The position numbers were made by a program, and so were the translations under genes. Of a DNA stretch of 64,000 nucleotides, positions 11,388-22,595 are shown piece by piece (position 1 is the stretch's first letter; every line of letters begins with the position of its first letter). The notes beneath the pieces were generated by a model. It saw only the letters and a list, made by a program, of their open reading frames with translations, did no database searches and was not told where the DNA came from. The stretch lies in assembly GCA_025738555.1 (NCBI GenBank), contig JAOVFP010000003.1, forward strand, positions 5,828,001 through 5,892,000. The letters are read 5' to 3'. The stretch is from Cyathus striatus. Lineage: Eukaryota > Basidiomycota > Agaricomycetes > Agaricales > Nidulariaceae.

Positions 11388-11585
11388 CTTTCACTGAAGC
11401 ACGAAATTATGGATTGAAGGATACTCTGTAGTAGGAGCTGAATCCCAGATCATCGATCATGGCATTCTGCTGGTGTTCAGGAAGAAGAGTGAATATCCAG
11501 TGCTTTCCAATTGTGCTGAATTAATCGCAAACTCGATAGCAGGCAATTTTGACACCCATGTTTTCTGTTTGTCATCAATGCAGTG

Positions 11586-12866
11586 TCATAGCATTTGTGT
11601 TACAGTCCGATTTGCTTGTTCCATTGAACTATCTATTTGAGGATGGTAGGCACTAGACATCTTAAGGGAGGTACCTGTTAGTGCATGTAAGTGTTTCCAG
11701 AAAATGCTAGTGAATAACATGTTGTGATCACTAATGATGTTTCTAGAAATTCCATGATGTTTATAAATTTCCTCAAACATCAATTTGGCCAGCTGCTTTG
11801 CATTATAATTAATGTGACTGGGTATAAGATGAACCATGCCTGTCAAGAGGCAAATTACAACTATAATGGAATTGAAAACACTGTCATGATTGCATGACTC
11901 AGGAAATGGTCCAATGAAGTTGATACCTATTGATTCCCAAGGTTGTCCAGGGATAGGTAAGGGGTTAAGCAAACCATAAGGTTTCTAATTATTAGGCTTA
12001 CTATGTTTGCAGGTTGAGCAAGTGTCACAGTAAGCACAAACATCATGAACAATTTCTCACCACCAAACATAATTGCACAAGTCACACAACATTTTGTTAG
12101 CTTCAAGATGTGTGAGGATAGAGTGAGCTTCTGAGATTACTATCTCTCAAAAGCTCCGCTCATTAACCAAAACACAAGGGATGCATAGGACCCTTTGGGA
12201 ATTAGGCCCTAGCATGTGCAGGACACCTTCCTTCTTGTCATAGGAGAAGTTTTTGTGTCCCTTTGGATCATCCAGGATTGCTTTAAAGGTAGGATCCTGT
12301 TCATACTTGAATTTTACATGTGAGATAATGTCTATTCCAGACATATCTGCCATTGAATCAAGTAGGTTCACATTTTCAAATGAGAGGCACTCAGGGAATG
12401 TTTCGATACAATTAGGTGTATCTGTTCCAAGTAAGTTATCAAGAGCCTGTTCCTTATCTGGCTTGGCTAATGTCTCCACTATTTCTCCTCCCTCCAGACA
12501 TTGCTGAGAGCCATGAAGGCAAAAATGCGGAGCCATATGCTTGGCAAATTCACAAGATGTTTCAGGTTGACCAGTCTCTGCTGGAGCAAGAGGAGTACAA
12601 GGGTGACAAGGTTTATGTGCAGGAGGCTTGGGAACAATACCATCCGGGATAGGAACAAGCTGTGGCATATCTGAGTCATCAGTTACCACAGGCTCCGCTG
12701 ATGAAGAGCCTTTATTGTCAACTATGCCTGGGGCCACTAGAGATTTGGTCACAGGAGGAGGGTTAACTGGAATACATGTAGCAATACAAGATGAACATCG
12801 AGGCAGGTCAGGACAAGCCACTGCAACACGGGCCTGTATGCCTGCAAGCAGAGGCATAGATGACAC
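11586..12866 (-). pseudogene. Gypsy-A pol: H2C2 zinc-binding region and integrase core
   Basis: The stretch 12866-12147 covers the linker after RNase H. The zinc-binding HHCC segment follows between 12146 and about 11990 with stops (visible CDTCSTC). The integrase core is 11972-11586 (PWESIGINFIGPFPES, HGISRNIISDHN, SSAYHPQIDSSMEQANRT). The first catalytic Asp appears as Asn (INFIGP). The second Asp (SDH) and the Glu are present. It is dead from both stops and this substitution. Confidence 0.8.
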
Positions 12867-12923
12867 AACAAGATCAGGAGAATCTTCATTGACAATGTCA
12901 AAGTATGTGTATTCACTATGAGC

Positions 12924-14097
12924 TCACTCAGTGCCTGGAGCATTGTTTGAATAAATACAAGAGAGTGAGTCAGCAACTACATTCTCAACACCAGGTGCAT
13001 AGAAGATGCAAAAATCAAATTCATTAATCTTCTTGAGCCAATGTGCCTGTTGACCTGAAAGGTTTTTCTGGTTCAACAAGTGAATAAGACCTTTATGATC
13101 AGTAAACCATGTGAATGAAGTGCCCTGGAGGATATTGCAATGGCGTAACATCATTTTAATACCTGCCAACATTTCAATCTCATGCACAGCATAATTCTGC
13201 TGTGTTGGCAATAATTTGGCAGAGAAAAATGCAGCAATTTTCGACATTTTCCAATCTTCTCCCTGGCTAACAATGCCAGCTATCCCAGTCAAACAACCAT
13301 CTGTAATCATCCAAATTTGTTTATGATCAGGAGAATAATCAAGAGGGACATGCCGGTGCTCACAAAATTGATGTACTATATGCTTGATATCCTTGAATGC
13401 ATGTTGTTCCATGAAGGTCCACCGAAAAACTGCTGTATCCCCTGTGAGATTGCTAAGTATACCCATAGGGATGCAGACAGAGGCCAAATCATCAGCTAGG
13501 TACCTGACTGAGCTGAGAAAACCATGCAAGAGATCACGATTTGTAGGTGTCTTCCAATTGAGGACACTATCTACCTTATCAGGATCCATGTGAATACCTT
13601 CCTGATCAATAACATGACCAAGAAGCTTTAATTCAGCAGGTAAGATATTCAATTTATTCTTACTTAAGTACAACTGTTCACACCATAAAATATCTAGGAC
13701 CAATTTTACATGTTGAACATGATTGTGCAATGTCCATGAGAAGATAACAATATCATCAAGGTAGATGAATACAAACTTCCCAAGATGGGGAGAAAAAATA
13801 TGGTTCATGAGTGCTTGGCACATAGCAGGAGCATTACAATCTCCTTGCTGCATGACTAAGCTCACCATATTACCATCAGGGGTGGTAACTGCAGTGCATG
13901 CAACATGTTCAGGCACAATGTGTATCTGCTCAAATGTGCCTTTCAAGTCCAAGAGGGTGATAAAGCACCCATCTTTCATGACACAGCAGAAGATACTTTC
14001 TGGGTCAGGCAAAGGCAAAGACATATGTTTTGTATTTTTATTGTGCTCTCGCAAGTCAAATACAGTATGCAGCTCTGGAGGAGAGTCATCTTTTTGT
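12924..14097 (-). pseudogene. Gypsy-A pol: reverse transcriptase and RNase H
   Basis: Reading down from 14097, this gives QKDDSPPELHTVFDLREH, TVFDLREH being the conserved RT start. It continues with IVPEHVACTAVTTPDGNM, QQGDCNAPAM, FIYLDDIVIF (YLDD catalytic box intact), LLGHVIDQEGI, then RNase H (MITDGCLTGIAGI, FFSAKLLPTQQNYAVHE, FTDHKGLIHLL, GVENVVADSLS). The frame is open across this segment. An apparent upstream extension into the hAT-like copy (up to 14252) is an accident of repeat sequence. Its true upstream part is at 7555-7720. Confidence 0.9.
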
Positions 14098-14105
14098 GGT
14101 TTAGG

Positions 14106-15808
14106 GAGCTCTTTACACTTAGCCAGGTGTTCTGTACAGATCCGTGCGGAATCCGTACGGAATTTTCGGAATCTGTGCGGAATCTGCACAGATTTTTTTC
14201 TTTTTGGCAGAGGTTTTTTTGGGTCTGTACAGATTCTGCACAGATTCTGCACAGAATCAAAAATTCCGTGCGGATTCCGCAGAATTCCGCATTACAGACC
14301 TGAAAAATTCTGTACAGATTCTGTACAGAATCTGTACAGAATCTTATTATACTTATTTCCTTATAGAAAATTACAATAGAAAATTGTGTGATACTAAGCA
14401 CTAAGTGTGACACTCTCCATTAAGCGTGACACTAAGGGTTAAGCGTGACACTAAGGTTTAAGCGTGACACTATACATTGATTGTGACACTAAGGGTTAAG
14501 CATGACACTAAGCATTGAGTGTGACACTATGGGTTGAGTGTGATACTAAGGGTTGAGTGTGACACTAAGTGTTAAGTGTGATACTAAGTGTTGAGTGTGA
14601 CACTCTGCATTAAGCATGACACTAAGGGTTAAGCATGATACTAAGTGTTGAGTGTGACACTAAGGGTTAAGCGTGACACTAAGCATTGAGTGTGACACTA
14701 AGGGTTGAGTGTGACACTAAGGGTTGAATGTGACACTATGTGTTAAGCGTGACACTAAGTGTTAAGTGTGACACTAAGCATTGAGTGTGACACTAAGGGT
14801 TGAGTGTGACACTAAGCATTGAGGGTGACACTAAGGGTTGAGTGTGACACTATGTGTTAAGCGTGACACTAAGTGTTAAGTGTGACACTAAGGGTTGAAT
14901 GTGACACTATGTGTTAAGCGTGACACTAAGTGTTAAGTGTGACACTAAGCATTGAGTGTGACACTAAGGGTTGAGTGTGACACTAAGCATTGAGGGTGAC
15001 ACTAAGGGTTGAGTGTGACACTATGTGTTAAGCGTGACACTAAGTGTTAAGTGTGACACTAAGGGTTGAGTGTGACACTAAGGGTTAAGCATGATACTAA
15101 GTGTTGAGTGTGACACTAAGGGTTAAGCGTGACACTAAGGGTTGAGTGTGACACTAAGGGTTAAGTGTGATACTAAGCATTGAGTGTGACACTAAGGGTT
15201 AAGCGTGACACTAAGCATTGAGTGTGACACTAAGGGTTGAGTGTGACACTCTGCATTAAGCATGACACTATGCATTGAGTGTGACACTATGCATTAAGCA
15301 TGAAACTATACATTAAGTGTGATACTAAGTGTTGAGTGTGACACTATGCATTAAGCATGAAACTATACATTAAGTGTGATACTAAGTGTTGAGTGTGACA
15401 CTATACATTAAGCATGACACTAAGTGTTGAGTGTGACACTATGCATTGAGTGTGATACTATACATTAAATATGACACTATGTATTGAGCATGATACTATA
15501 TATTGAGTGTATCACAGATTTCATGTAGTGTCACACTTGACACCTGTGACAAGGCAGCAATGCATGAATCCACACAGAATCCATGCAGAATATGTATGGA
15601 ATCCATATAGAATAACCACCTCTAATAATAATAATAGCTAGTATATAAATTCTGTATGGTATCTATACAGGTCTGTACGGGTCTGTACGGATCTGCACGG
15701 AATCCGCACGGATCCGTACGGAATTTTCGGATTCCGTGCGGATTCCGTACGGATCTGTGCGGATCCGTACAGATCCGTACAGACCTCTTGGGGGAGTGTA
15801 AATTACTG
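14106..15808 (-). mobile_element. hAT-like non-autonomous element, right (inverted) copy
   Basis: 1703 bp, a near-exact reverse complement of 7721-9471. The difference in length lies mainly in the 19-bp array. In plus-strand terms GGTTTAGG (14098-14105) lies outside the left end and AGTAAAAA (15809-15816) outside the right end. These are the complements of CCTAAACC and TTTTTACT, which flank the other copy. Each copy therefore has mismatched flanks that match perfectly between copies. Confidence 0.85.
14388..15495 (-). repeat. 19-bp tandem array inside the right hAT-like copy
   Basis: This is the reverse complement of the array at 8037-9185, with units of the type GGGTTGAGTGTGACACTAA. It has a somewhat different number of units. 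Confidence 0.9.
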
Positions 15809-15849
15809 AGTAAAAACATGTAACATATGTCACTTCGCGACACATGTTA

Positions 15850-16622
15850 CAGTGCTTTGCATATTGATATAGACCTATGATTTTCTTCATACACATCTGA
15901 GTTCCACCGGCAGCATGATCCGAGCCAGTCTGCTGGTAGGATCAACAGGCTATTCCATAAAAGGGTTATGATGCCATGGATGCTTACTGTATAACACTCG
16001 ATGCGCCAGTTCTCAATCATCTGTGGCAGTCTCAAGCAATATGTCCCTTAGTTGTTGGAGATGATGAGCACTGAGGTTTGAGAATGCCACCACATATTGG
16101 CATAAGTACCTAGCATTAGTAGCTCAAGCTTCATAGGAGAGATTGTCAATATGTCTCATAATGCAATCAGTACTATACAAACCCGAGACCACCTCCAGCT
16201 CATCCTCAAGATCCTGTACAACTATATCCTCCTTATTATGCCCATAATTATCCAGAAACACAGTATCTCTTCCAATATACACCTCCCCACATCCTGCAAC
16301 CTTATCAGCAATTTGTTCCACCTCATTTTCTTCACCACCATGAGCAATGTCTCCCATTTAATCCAGCTATGTTTCATAACTATGCTCTCCAGGCCAACGG
16401 GCCCATTATTCGTGACCATTGTGGCCCAGAATTGAACCCTGCCTAGGTGCAGGATGGGTGAGGAGACATAGCAGCAGTTGGGACACTGCAATGCAGTAGT
16501 GCAGTGGAGAGCAGCAGGGCAGCCAAGATCCAGTGGTTTGGCTGTGGATCTGGCAATGATGGCCGTATAACTCCAATGTATACTAATGAAATTTTAAGTC
16601 TATATTGATATGCAAAGCACTG
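15850..16622. mobile_element. Mariner-like non-autonomous element (773 bp)
   Basis: Inverted termini of about 25 bp (CAGTGCTTTGCATATTGATA... and its complement, two mismatches) are bounded by TA on both sides (15848-15849 and 16623-16624). TA duplication and a CAGT start are typical of Tc1/mariner. It sits a few bases from the inferred end of the gypsy-A LTR. There is no transposase. Confidence 0.75.
16160..16444 (+). other. Pro/Tyr/His-rich open stretch inside the mariner-like element
   Basis: One plus-strand frame without a start codon stays open for about 93 codons and reads as a proline-, tyrosine- and glutamine-rich segment (PRPPPAHPQDPVQLYPPYYA; LQPYQQFVPPHFLHHHEQ; ending CGPELNPA). 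Composition this biased suggests a remnant of a real exon carried by the element. I do not recognise the protein. Other frames over the same bases look like shadows. Confidence 0.35.
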
Positions 16623-17185
16623 TAAAGGGCAAGCTTGACGAGTCCTAGTTTTTGGTTATATATTTTTTATACATTCTAAATTAACTTGTTGCACTATATT
16701 TTAAATGCCACTATTTTGGCTTGAATTTTGTTTAAACAGAATGTAATCAGAATAATTATTATGTACTTTGTATCAGTAGTCTTGTCTTCAATGTTCTATT
16801 AATTTGTGCTTTGTTTTTATATACAGTCTGCAACAGGCAAAACCTGCTAATTTTTTGAGTGAACTTAAGTGAATTTTTCAGCAATGAAAAATAAGTTTTA
16901 AACTCTGAAAACCATCAGAATAGCATAGTTATGACATATTAATTAAGATTCCACAAGCTGATTTTTTGATTTCTGATTTTTTTATTTTTTGACCCAAAAA
17001 TTTGGCACTCGGCCATAAAAAATAGTACAATTCACAGAAAATGTATTTTTAGCATCCTCTCATTGATTGCAATATGATCCTGCAAAAATATAAGCCCCTG
17101 AATTGCCTCAATGGGCACCAAAAATTCATCTTTCTAACCACTATGCCTGGGGGTCAACCCAAAATAAAGAGCCAAAATACAAGTG
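16623..17185. other. AT-rich interval, no gene seen
   Basis: No convincing gene, repeat boundary or RNA was found. The composition resembles the decayed DNA transposon to its right and may be that element's upstream part. Confidence 0.5.
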
Positions 17186-17189
17186 GACT

Positions 17190-18300
17190 TTGCAGTAATC
17201 AGTCTAGAACTAATCTTCAAAGCTCCTCTCTACCACCTTGTCACATCCCATTCTTTTCCACTAGGGACAAGAACCTCAGAGTAGATAGTCTAATAGCGGA
17301 GTAACTTGTACAATGTTAGTAGGGTGTGTGGAGATAGTGAACAGGTACAGGAGTAGTGGAACGTTGGCTTCAACTTTTGTGTTATGCCCCTTGGACTTCC
17401 AGTTCCATATTTAGAACAAAGCGGAGTAAGTGGCAAAATAGCAGAGTTGGCTCAAGGCCCAAGTGGGAGAAGGGTGTAAATGTAGTTGATTTGAAACTGA
17501 AGTCTATCTACATTACAGGAGTAGTTTATATAGTAAACTACTTTGTCTGAATGCATATGGAGTAATGCCCATGGGTATGTGGCATCCTAGGGGTAAGTAA
17601 ACTCCATGAAATGTAGAACATGGTAAACTACTAGTATGCCTCTAGATTATAGTCATAGGAGAAATGGCTGTGGCTGGAGAATGAGGTAGTAATATTAAAG
17701 GGAAGGAACAAGTAAACAGTTACAAGTAAACATTAGTAAGGAAGAGTTTGATATATAACAAGTATACATAGTCTGGAGGAAACATACTAAAAGTGGAGTA
17801 AACCCGGAGTTGACTCCAATGGTACAGGGATTGTCATGGATATGACACACCTGTCACTGGTACATCCTCCGGGGAGCCTGGTATGGGTTCTCCTTAGCCA
17901 GCAAGATGATTTTGTCAACCAGAAGTCAATGCTTGAAATATTAATCACCAATGCTGGACATATTTGTATGTTTCTGCCAAAATTTTATTGTAAATTGAAT
18001 CCAATAGAAATGGTATGTATATCTTCTATTATAATCCAAGTCTAAATTATTTAATACATTTTAACAGGACTGGGGGTGGGTAAAATATTGGTATTGTGAA
18101 GAAGAGAAAAGAACATTTCAAGATGTAAAAAATGCACTTATGAAATACTTAGATGTTTGTTCTCTGGTTGTTATTCACTGTTTATTAACTGAACATGGTG
18201 ATTAATGAGTGCTTATAGGTGTGGTTTAACAGGTGAAGCAGCAGAATGAGCTGTGAGGAAGCAGCACTGACACCATCAAGTCTTCAATTGGGCCATGATG
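17190..18300 (+). pseudogene. Tc1/mariner-type DDE transposase, C-terminal part, split by a solo LTR
   Basis: Removing the solo LTR at 17239-17847 and one CACCT joins a frame reading APLYHLSLVHPPGS, QQDDFVNQKSMLE, AGHICMFLPKFYCKLNPIEM. This is the end of a fungal DDE_3-type transposase. PKF(H/Y)C(E/K)LNPIE contains the third catalytic acid, here LNPIE. A GT-AG intron follows at about 18014-18067, then WGWVKYWYCEEKRTFQDVKN, YLDVCS and, after a frameshift, AYRCGLTGEAAE-stop-AVRKQH, where the stop is TGA for Trp. The N-terminal two thirds are not recognisable. It is inactive. Confidence 0.7.
17239..17847 (+). mobile_element. Solo LTR, gypsy family B (609 bp)
   Basis: It starts TGTCACATCC and ends ATATGACA, flanked by the perfect 5-bp duplication CACCT (17234-17238 and 17848-17852). 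No internal region is present, so it is the product of LTR-LTR recombination. A second, interrupted copy is at 21558-22595. Strand is arbitrary. Confidence 0.85.
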
Positions 18301-18752
18301 GCACTTAAAGCTATTTTATCCAAAATAGGTCATGTAACATGTTGATTTTTTTGCCAAAAAATTTGGCAAACCTATTTTATTGTGGGAATTTCTTAAAAAC
18401 ATCATTTTTGTATGTATTTTGACTTTCTGAATCTGAATCTGTAATTAGTTTGTCCTAAAAAATTCATTTTTGTACTGTAATAAAATTGGTGGACTTTGCC
18501 TGTCACAGACTGTACCAAATAGTAGTCCAACTTTTGTCCTGATGTCCTAATTTTATTTTAATAGCCTGTGCATTATTTATTTATTCTACCTTCACTTTAA
18601 ATGCCCTTGTTTCATTCTAATACATAATCCTTGTCTCAAATTTTTCTACTATGGTTAAATGCATGGGTGCACTGGTTGCCTAGTACCAATTATCCAATAG
18701 TATTTGAAGGTGATATAAAAGTACAAACTTAGTAAAAAGTACCCATTGCATA
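18301..18752. other. AT-rich interval, no gene seen
   Basis: It is probably the 3' flank of the decayed DDE transposon. No open frame or terminal repeat can be supported. Confidence 0.5.
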
Positions 18753-18868
18753 AGTGTCAGCTAAATTTTTCAAAAAAGCCAGTGTTAATTGATTGCCTCA
18801 ATCAATTAAGCCTGGCTTTTTTTGAGTGCCTATTATTGTATGGGAATGATCATAAACAATCATTTATT
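18753..18868 (+). repeat. Left terminal inverted repeat with internal hairpin
   Basis: It matches the complement of 22641-22755. The internal palindrome is about 50 bp long and could fold as a terminator-like hairpin. Confidence 0.8.
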
Positions 18869-19140
18869 TGTTCTGATTGAATACTACTATTGTATTAATG
18901 TTTCAGGTAGTCATAAACAATCATTAATTGTGTCAAATTGAATACTAATACTATATGAATAGTTTAGGTGATCATAAACAATCATTGATTGTTCTAATTG
19001 AATACTAATACTACATGAATGGTTTAGGTGATCATAAACAATCATTAATTTATTCTAATTGAATTTTACTATTGTGTTAGTCTCTTAAGTAATCATAAAC
19101 AATCATTGACTAGTACTAATTAGATATTGCTATTGTATCA
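18846..19140 (+). repeat. 60-bp minisatellite, about five units
   Basis: The phrase ATCATAAACAATCATT recurs at near-exact 60-bp spacing (18848, 18910, 18970, 19030, 19090), with related sequence between. One more complement copy sits beside the right terminus near 22640. Confidence 0.85.
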
Positions 19141-19294
19141 ATGTGTCATGTTTTCCCACGCCTTACACATTTCCCAGTCACATGTTTTCGGTGTGTCACA
19201 CTTGTCACGCTTTGGAAGCATGTCACATGTCCCATTTGTCACATTTGTCATGTTTTTGAGATGCATCATGTGTTTTATGCTAGTATAGAGTAAA

Positions 19295-19985
19295 TCTATA
19301 TAGTAATGCAGAAGTGCTCCTGTAAGTGGTGTTCTGATTGGCTGATGAGATTTCCCTTTTCAGATGTGGCAGCTTCCAGTTTGGGGGCATTGGCTATAGT
19401 CAGCACTTTGATTGGCTAGCAAGCCTTTCCCTTTCCAGTTCCAATTTTCAAAGGGACTATAAGTAAGTACCTGATATTGATGTCTGGAAACAGTAGCATT
19501 GACAGGAGTTGTGGCTTGCCTAGCCAAAGAATGAGTTTTGATTCTTGAGAGGGCTCAGAGTCCAGGAGAAGGCAGTGAGAAATGGAACATAACCCTGGGA
19601 CAACCAGTGTTTTGAGAGAGAAAGAGTCAATAAGTCAGAGCAACTGAGCAACTCCCATCAATGTTACTTTCTATTTCCCTGTCAGCAGTATTATTGTTGA
19701 ATACCTTGCCATGCAGTAATCACAAATAAATTCACATTTGAACATTTGAACATTGACTGCAGTTCTCAGATTGGTTTCAGTTAAACTTTTAAAATATGTT
19801 CCGCAAATTTCTTTATTCTACAGTCTCTATATTAACTTCTGTAAAATATGAGCTAAAATATCACTGTAATAGTTCCTGGCAAAGGTATTCCTGTTTACTT
19901 TATCTCACCGAAAAATGAAAAACAGCCTGAATTACACAGAAATGTTGCACATTGATCCCCATGCATAAGCATGGGTAATAGCTAG
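19295..19985 (+). mobile_element. Non-autonomous Helitron (691 bp)
   Basis: It begins TCTATATAGTAATGC directly after an A, and ends CTAG directly before a T. At the 3' end a 7-bp-stem hairpin (CCCATGC-ATAA-GCATGGG, 19958-19975) lies 10 bases before the end. TC start, CTRR end, a hairpin about 10-12 nt inside, and insertion between A and T are all the diagnostic Helitron features. No Rep/helicase is encoded, so it depended on a partner. Flanking sequence on both sides shares ACTTTGGAAGCA-like motifs. Confidence 0.8.
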
Positions 19986-21557
19986 TACACTTTGGAAGCA
20001 CATCAGATGTGACACATGTCACATGTGTTACATGTGTCACATTTTTGAGTTGTCATACATTTCAAGCACATCATGCTTGCATGTGTATCATGATTGTGAC
20101 TTGTTGATCCTGTCAATGACAATACTGTTCATGACATTAGAGAAGTAAATTTTTTTAGGCAACAGAGGAGAAAGGCAAAGTGGCCCTTCAGTGGAAACTA
20201 AACTAAAAAAGGGAAAGCAAGTAAAAGCCACTGCAAGAAAGAGCAGTGAAGTACAGGAGGTAGTTTTCATATGTGTGAATGAATACTGATACTGGTGTAC
20301 TTAGTGCATGGGTTTAGATTACTTTAATATACACTTAGAATAGTTTCCCAATTCCAGTGCAATTTTATATTCTAAGTTCCCAAGCTCAAAGATTTAATAA
20401 GTTTGAGGGTGCACAAATATCAATTCTTTTCAAAGGTAAACTAAATTTAGAACGAGGTATATCTATTTTTAGTATGCAGCAGGACTTCAACAATTCAATG
20501 ATCAACAGTTCAGATTTTAATTCAAAACAAGTTCAGTTTTAAATCGGTATGTCAAATTTGTATTCTATTTCTGTACTGTTCTGTCTGATACACCGCCCTG
20601 TCTGTGGGGGGGAAGAATGCCTGTGCAGTTCCTGCTGTTTTCTTCCCCCCTCACTCCTCTATATACAATTACTTATGCACTTATTTACAGTTCTCTATCT
20701 ACAGGATTTTCTAACCATATGGCATCTTTATTCTAGGTCCGTGGTGAATCAGCATGGAGCATTGGCCCATGCATATGCAGCCAATCATACAGCACTCACA
20801 CGGTCCTTATCTATTGTGTTATTGCAACAGCACATGTGCATGTGGGCACTTCAATCAGTGCCTTCCTAATTTGGAAACCATGGCATTGATGCGTGATGCA
20901 TCTCTGCTTCTCTTTGACAATGCTTCATTGCTGCACTCATTCTAGTCTTTCTCTCGTTCTGTTTACACAAGTGGTACTCGCTTGATTATACATGCCTTTA
21001 TCATCAAATAGTCTGTTATTATAGGTGTACCGGCAAGTCATCATATTCTGGCTTTTTCATCAATGTACTAAGTTCTTTCAGTCTCTTTGTAAAGAGTTTT
21101 ATTACTTCAACCCAGGCTATTGTATTGTAAAGTAAAATAGAAATGAAAAGGTAGGTATTTATTAAGAGCTTTAAGTTCGAGACTGAGGCAGAGTAATATG
21201 TTTTTTTAGTTTTATGTCATTATTTTTATCCCTTGTTTATTTTTAGGAGTCCACCTGGGATCTCGGCTCCCCCTCTTGTGTGCCCACTCTGACGCACTCA
21301 GCCTGAAGTTCCATTAATGAGGAATGCGAAATTTAAATGGTACATTACAATAAAATAGCCTGTGTATCAATACTAAAAGAGCTATGTCAGAGAAGTGAAA
21401 CACATATAACAGTGTAGAAGCATCATGTAATCACATAGAGTAAGCATATATATAACTCAACAATGTGTGTTGAAAATATAAGAATAACCAATGGTTGATA
21501 TAAGAATCATAACCATCTAATGACTGCAACATGTGAATTTGATGTGATATGGAATCA
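19986..21557. other. Interval inside the 4-kb element, no gene seen
   Basis: It contains short open frames (for example 20549-20869) without recognisable domains or biased codon structure. The CACATGT-like short repeats at 19986-20090 match those left of the Helitron. Confidence 0.5.
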
Positions 21558-22595
21558 TGTCACATCCTGTTCTATTCCACTAGGGATTGAACTGTGGAGT
21601 AGATTGTCTAGTAGTGGAGTAACTGGTACACATTAGTAGGGTGCATGAAGGTAGTGAAAAAGGTATGGGTGAAGTGGAATGTTGGTTTCAATTTGTGTGT
21701 TGTGCCCCTTGGACTTCCAGTTCCATATTTAGAACAAAGTGGAGTAAGTGACAAAATAGCATAGTTGGCTCAAGGCCTGGGTGGGAGAAAGGGTGTAAAC
21801 ATAGTTGGTTTGAAACTGAAGTCTATCTTAGGGACTAACATGGTTAAGCTAAAATCAGTTAATTAACCATATCCAGCTTACCATATGGGTATGTATCCAT
21901 TTGGATAAAGTATGGATGGAACCACAGATATCCAGATATCTGGGCCATATTTTATAAAAGAAAACATTCCCCTGTTTCTTGTGAGCCAATGGCTTGAGTA
22001 TTGTAAAACTTCCTCAGTAGACATATTTACTATGTATAATTAATATTATTTAAAAAAATTATGAGAGTTGTGAGAGAAATGTGAGCTTAAAGGAAAAGAT
22101 GAAATCAGGCCGAGATCTGGTTTCTTCAGAAGGTATCTGTCAATGTAAATACATGATATTAATTTATAAATTCATATAGCACATGCTAAATATGTTGGTA
22201 TGGTATATATGCCTCATAAGTGAAAGGGAATTGTCTAAAATTTAACAGTAAATGTCAGAATATACTCAAAGGCTTATAAGTAACTATCCTGTAAGATCAC
22301 AAGTATTCAAAATGAAGCAGATCCCTTAGTTGGACTAAATTCAAGCATAATGAATTTAACTAGTACCAAAAAGTACAGATAACTCCAGAGGATCTGTGGT
22401 ATATCCATATCCATATCCGAATTACTGTTATCCATTGGTTACTATCTGGATATGAAACAGTCTTATCTGTGTTAGTCCCTAGTCTATCTACATTACAAAA
22501 GTAGTTTATATAGTAAACTACTTTGTTCAGATGCATATGGAGTAAATGCCCATGGGTTTGTGGCATCCTAAGGATCTGGAGTAAACCCAGAGGTT
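21558..22595 (+). mobile_element. Gypsy family B LTR, second copy, interrupted and partly deleted
   Basis: It starts TGTCACATCC like 17239 and follows that copy to GTCTATCT (21821-21828), where a hAT MITE interrupts it. It then resumes at 22482 and runs to about 22595. Compared with 17239-17847 it lacks about 180 bp near the end and the final bases. Confidence 0.8.
21829..22481. mobile_element. hAT MITE (653 bp)
   Basis: Inverted ends TAGGGACTAACA are flanked by the 8-bp duplication GTCTATCT (21821-21828, 22482-22489). The sister LTR at 17239 has a single GTCTATCT at the matching place, which is an empty site. It has no coding capacity. Confidence 0.93.

Larger units (their letters stand above)
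1..15842. mobile_element. Gypsy-A: Ty3/gypsy retrotransposon, nested and half inverted
   Basis: This is one Ty3/gypsy element whose 5' LTR and gag lie left of the window. Its pol starts on the plus strand (5-1973 and 7555-7720) and stops in the middle of reverse transcriptase. The rest of pol runs on the minus strand (about 14097 down to 9825). The 3' LTR is split between 9797-9480 and about 15817-15842. Copia-1 interrupts it at 1974-7549 and two hAT-like copies at 7721-9471 and 14106-15808. Joining the RT halves across the first hAT copy restores the usual order (LLLPKP, then QKDD, then DLRE). The 3' half was therefore inverted and is not a second element. Every domain carries stops or frameshifts, so the element is dead. 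The 3' LTR end, at CGCGACA, is inferred. Confidence 0.85.
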
